Positions 60,550 to 64,000 of a stretch of DNA of 64,000 nt are shown here, piece after piece. The notes beneath the pieces were generated by a model. It saw only the letters and a program-made list of their open reading frames with translations. It was not told where the DNA came from and made no database searches. The stretch spans positions 1,088,652 to 1,152,651 of the forward strand of contig JADWOT020000008.1 of NCBI GenBank assembly GCA_036345935.2, in the 5' to 3' direction. Position 1 is the stretch's first letter, and each line of letters starts with the position of its first letter. This stretch comes from Taenia hydatigena. Its lineage: Eukaryota > Platyhelminthes > Cestoda > Cyclophyllidea > Taeniidae. Both the position numbers and the translations under genes were made by a program.

Positions 60550-60887
60550 ATGGATGAAGGACGTCAGGATACTATCAAAAAGTTAAACAAAGAGCTTTCC
60601 TTTGACGTCCCCGAACAGTTGCTGTCACGCTTAAGGGGAGATGAAAACGAAACCTCAGCGCCACCGTAAGTGCAGATATTTCAGTCATGCCTACTTATTT
60701 ATTGCTTAGTAGTTGGTCACACCTATGCTTTTTTACACACAGGGATAGATCGCAGCGCTTGGACTTGCTGTTAATGGGTCCTCAGTTCCAGTCATTGACC
60801 GACCGGCTTTTGCCCCTCCCACGTAGAGCGAAACAGCAGTTTAATATCTCCGGTGAAAGTGATGACCTTCCTCAGTTTCTCCAGTAA
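60550..60887 (+). CDS. Two-exon gene for an 86-residue protein of unknown function
   Basis: Exon 1 is 60550-60665, the intron 60666-60742 (77 nt, GTAAGT...ACACAG), and exon 2 60743-60887 (stop TAA). Exon 1 leaves two bases (CC) that join the first base of exon 2 to give Pro, so the frame continues exactly across the junction. Without splicing the frame stops at once. The product begins MDEGRQDTIKKLNKELSFDV and ends ESDDLPQFLQ. It is small, highly charged and helical-looking, with no signal peptide or membrane segment. An acceptor (taactttcttttag) ends 7 nt before the ATG, so the message is either spliced from an upstream 5'-UTR exon or trans-spliced to a leader. Overlapping AATAAA signals follow about 90 nt after the stop. 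I do not recognise the family. Confidence 0.68.
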
Positions 60888-60977
60888 CTCGCCTGCTTGA
60901 TTGCGGTTATTTTAATATGCGACTCAAACTGGACAAGTGCCATGAATATTTTGTGGTTTAAAAAGTTCTGCTCTTTT

Positions 60978-60987
60978 AATAAATAAA
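60978..60987 (+). terminator. Overlapping poly(A) signals of the 86-residue gene
   Basis: Two AATAAA hexamers overlap here (60978-60983 and 60982-60987), about 90 nt after the TAA stop, giving a short 3' UTR. Confidence 0.6.
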
Positions 60988-61471
60988 GCGCGTAGAGATA
61001 ATTTGCATTTTTTACTGTACCTTGTGGATTAGGCTTTATTAGTCTGGTCAGGGGGCCCTTCACAGTCCTGTACACTAGCAGCATTTTGGCTAGATATGCC
61101 TCTCTAGTATAAAGGGACAGCGCCACTGGTGATGAAGGAATATGCTCATATGTCTAAGCCAGAAATACATGCCACCTTATGAACACTAACTGATAGGCAA
61201 AAGCAGAGGCCGAAAGTTGACATCCGTTGATGTTCAAGCTTTTTCAGCTTTAGTAACCTCGTGGAGATGCGTGAATAATCAAAGCGAATCTGCAGCCATC
61301 GCAACAGCTTCTGGTTGTAAGATTTGAAGAAATATGACCAGCAATTATTTGATCCTAAGGGAATCTTGTTGACGAGGTTTAGGTAGGTATTTTTAACAAA
61401 GGCTTAAAATGAATCCTGAAGACAAATAAATGACAAGGCGAGAATATTTTCAACAAATCAAGGAGATAAAT

Positions 61472-61789
61472 CTAATGTGAGAAACCAGACCTAAAACGAA
61501 ACTTAATGAATGTCAGTTGGGTGCTTTTTGAAGACCAAAGATGGATGTGACTTCGTCTCAGCGCATGTGACACGCTGAGACTTTTCTGACGAGAAAGAGC
61601 GGCATAATAGTCTGTCAAGGCATGTATTGGCGACAATAGGTTAGAATCAAGGTCATTGGCTTGGTCTGGAATACCAGGATGCTCAGAGGAAACAAAGGGG
61701 CTGAGTTTCGTTAATGACTTGTTGCCCAAATCGAAAATCAAGAAACCATTTAAAGCATTACATGCGCTCAAATAGTGACAAGTAAGACC
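61472..61789 (-). CDS. Candidate terminal exon (105 residues)
   Basis: The minus-strand acceptor (ttcggctgcctag) is followed in phase 0 by a 105-codon frame. It begins GLTCHYLSACNALNGFLIFD, has the loop-like SSEHPGIPDQANDLDSNLLS and HALRRSHIHLWSSKSTQLTF, and ends RFRSGFSH before TGA. The spacing of NGFLIFDL and HIHLWSS is reminiscent of beta-propeller (WD-type) blades, but no canonical WD dipeptide is present. The family is therefore not assigned. Confidence 0.45.
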   Translation of the reverse strand, partial: GLTCHYLSACNALNGFLIFDLGNKSLTKLSPFVSSEHPGIPDQANDLDSNLLSPIHALTDYYAALSRQKSLSVSHALRRSHIHLWSSKSTQLTFIKFRFRSGFSH

Positions 61790-61989
61790 CTAGGCAGCCG
61801 AATATTTTAGCTGGGATTATGTAGCAGTGAGATTGCTCTCAAAGACGTCAACGTTAATTGTCTGTGTTGCATTTGCTTATGAACGCACAGAAGGCTTATT
61901 AAGGAAGTGAAAAAGAGAGAAGGTCATAGCAACAGGCTAATAAAAGGATAAGGTACACAATTTCCTAGAAAGTTTTAAGATACATGCAT

Positions 61990-64000
61990 TGAGCGCTTGA
62001 TGAAATCAAAGCCAGTTTTGCAACAATTGGCAGCCGAAAACCGAGAGCACATGCCATCGGTCAAGCAGGTTCATATAGACGACGAAATAATTCAGTTAAT
62101 ATTTAGTTCACGGAGCGAAATTATGGAATTTTATTTAGAGGATTACTGTAGTATTGTAATGGCCTGTCGCCCCTGCTTCAACGACATCTGTGGTTTTCAG
62201 TTAGCGTTAATTATTTGTCCACAAGCCTAAAGTTTAGTTTGAAATTGATGTTAAGAGAATGGGCCAACGCAACAGCTCATCCCACCAGGAGAGCTTAAAA
62301 GAACTGTGAGAGCAATGCAAAATTTAATCTAACACAATAGGGAATGCATTTCAAATTAGCCATTTTTAAAGATTTTATAATCCATTACTCTTCAGAGCGA
62401 AACCAATGAGCACATTGCCAAAGCACCTCTACGGCTTTCTTGGAAACTCGCGGGATTTAAAGATGCGTGTAGCGTGGATTCTGTTCTTTGTCTGGTTTTC
62501 TGTTTTTAAAGCTATTTCTTTGCTATTTTTATTGCTTCTTAGGTTTTCTAATGCATAGGGATGCTTAATATTTATCAGCGGTAAATTTTGCGTGCACAAA
62601 AATTAAGCCATGCGTTTACCAATGCGAGGGTCTCAGCCGCATATTTTATAACAATTCAGTGCAAATTCATCAAACCTTGCTGTGTGTAACGAAACCCAGT
62701 CATTCTCTGAACGCTCAGAGCCACTTGATTGAGGTAAGTAAATCAGAGCGCCCTGCCACTATTAATGGTGGGAACGAAGAAATATGAAGTTAAAAGAAGC
62801 GACGATGCGCGAGCCCCATGTTTATTGCCTTATTTCGAGGTTTCAATTTTGTTGCGTGGCATAAAAGCGCCTTTTGATAAAAACTGTAATATTGAGGTGA
62901 AATGGGCATTCAATGTTTCTCTGCATTAATACCAAAGTATGTTGGTTCTAAACATGTTAATGATAAAGCAGCAGTTACTAGGACCCTTAGATCGGTAGTT
63001 TAAGTGGCTGCTAGTGCTGCCATGTCTTGCTTGCATTTCAGCCAAAAAATTAGTCACCATACTGGCGGTCCACTCTTTAACTTTCTAATCCTTTTGTTCT
63101 TAAAGTAGGAATGCTACATCCAATTGCACAGAAACTGCTTCTCCCTGCCACCCAATTACAATCACACATTGCGATCCCTCTGCTCGCATTTACAAGGAGT
63201 TGGAGTAACAGGAAAAATTCGTTAATCATGTTGGACGAATCGGAGGGGACTTTTATCCGTGGCTTGGGACCTGGTGGTCAGACCCATTAACAAGGCCGCC
63301 AATTGCCATAGCGGCCACGGATTCGTCATTACCAAGTCTATCCACTACTTGTTACTTCAAAATAGTTGGTCCGAAGACATTCTAAACAAGCACCACAGTA
63401 GCTAAGTTCCTTTTGCTAGCTTCTCCATTGCTGCCGTTTTGCGTGCGTGCGAATGTAAAAATAGAGTCAAACTTTGGGAGGCGCGGATGACCAATAGGGC
63501 ACTCACTTAACTCCCAGCGGTAGTCATGGACATGACAACAGATAAATGCTGGAATTACATTTACTAGCGTAGACCTGACTCAAGAGGGGACCTTAATATG
63601 CACGGCAGCCAAACCTTCCAAAAATTACCCACTATCTTATTCAGGACGTCAGGATTCGTTAGCCTTCAGCTCAAAGAAACGTTTTATTAACAGCAAAACG
63701 CAACTGACTTTTTTGACCTTGGATTGAGACGAGCTTACCCTTGCGATCTTTGTTGAAAGTGCTTTGGGGTCAGGAAGGCAATAAAATTTAACTTCTCAAG
63801 GAAGTTCAGTGTTGAGGCTGTCGCCTTGCTATCGAAGAGGTTCACACACGGCTTAATTGAGTAGATCTGCTTTACTGTTTTGGGCAAGATAGCCGGTATG
63901 CGTATGAAATGCAGTAAAATGACTTGAATCCAATCCGCCCTGGTAGCAGTTGAAAGTTAAACCGATCTAGAGGATCATCCATTCTGATTTCTATCGTTGA
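61990..64000. other. No supported gene
   Basis: One 77-codon plus ORF (61997-62230) is within chance expectation. No repeat, tRNA or promoter was recognised to the window end. Confidence 0.45.

Noticed and set aside
61472..61789. Naming this exon a WD-repeat protein
   Set aside because: Blade-like spacing only; no canonical WD dipeptide or repeated GH...WD pattern.
1..64000. CRISPR arrays, bacterial operons, integrons, prophage or rRNA genes
   Set aside because: No regular spaced repeats, ribosome-binding-site-led ORF runs or rRNA signatures. All context is eukaryotic.

Overview
This is eukaryotic (animal) nuclear DNA, not prokaryotic. It is AT-biased, has no dense head-to-tail ORFs, and carries GT-AG splice sites, TATA boxes, a eukaryotic tRNA gene and a 100-N scaffold gap. 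Several candidate genes can only be read in frame by removing introns of 30-45 nt. Very short introns beside long ones, together with a secreted Thr/Ser/Asn-rich mucin-like gene, suggest a flatworm, perhaps a tapeworm. That placement is inference; no sequence here names the species.

The firmest features are central and right. At 28.4-29.4 kb lies a TATA-driven mucin-like glycoprotein gene built of 22-residue repeats. It is broken by two CAR-to-stop changes and by a 22-nt deletion that hides a hydrophobic C-terminal tail. A 100-N gap follows. At 30.0-30.2 kb an intact tRNA-Arg(CCG) gene sits beside an oppositely oriented 3'-truncated tRNA-Pro relic, and at 39.9 kb there is a degenerate initiator-tRNA-like copy. 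At 60.5-60.9 kb a two-exon 86-residue gene can be read from ATG to stop with correct splice phase and overlapping poly(A) signals. A CCAAT-rich promoter with a first donor lies upstream at 56.8-57.0 kb.

Two inverted duplications stand out. A 679-bp segment at 4.7-5.4 kb recurs reverse-complemented at 55.8-56.5 kb, and both copies run into the same exon-like start before diverging. At 58.4-59.9 kb two arms of about 670-680 bp flank a 174-bp centre and carry decayed fragments of a two-finger C2H2 zinc-finger gene. Weaker dispersed repeats, some tRNA-like, occur at 16.4, 34.1, 39.7, 50.8 and 52.5-53.1 kb.

The rest is intron or intergenic sequence with scattered candidate exons, mostly on the minus strand between 8.5 and 62 kb. 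I list those with a good splice site, an open frame and, where possible, phase continuity. I recognise none of their protein families. Open frames of 40-100 codons also arise by chance in 64 kb, so their confidences are modest and they should be read as exon candidates rather than established genes.
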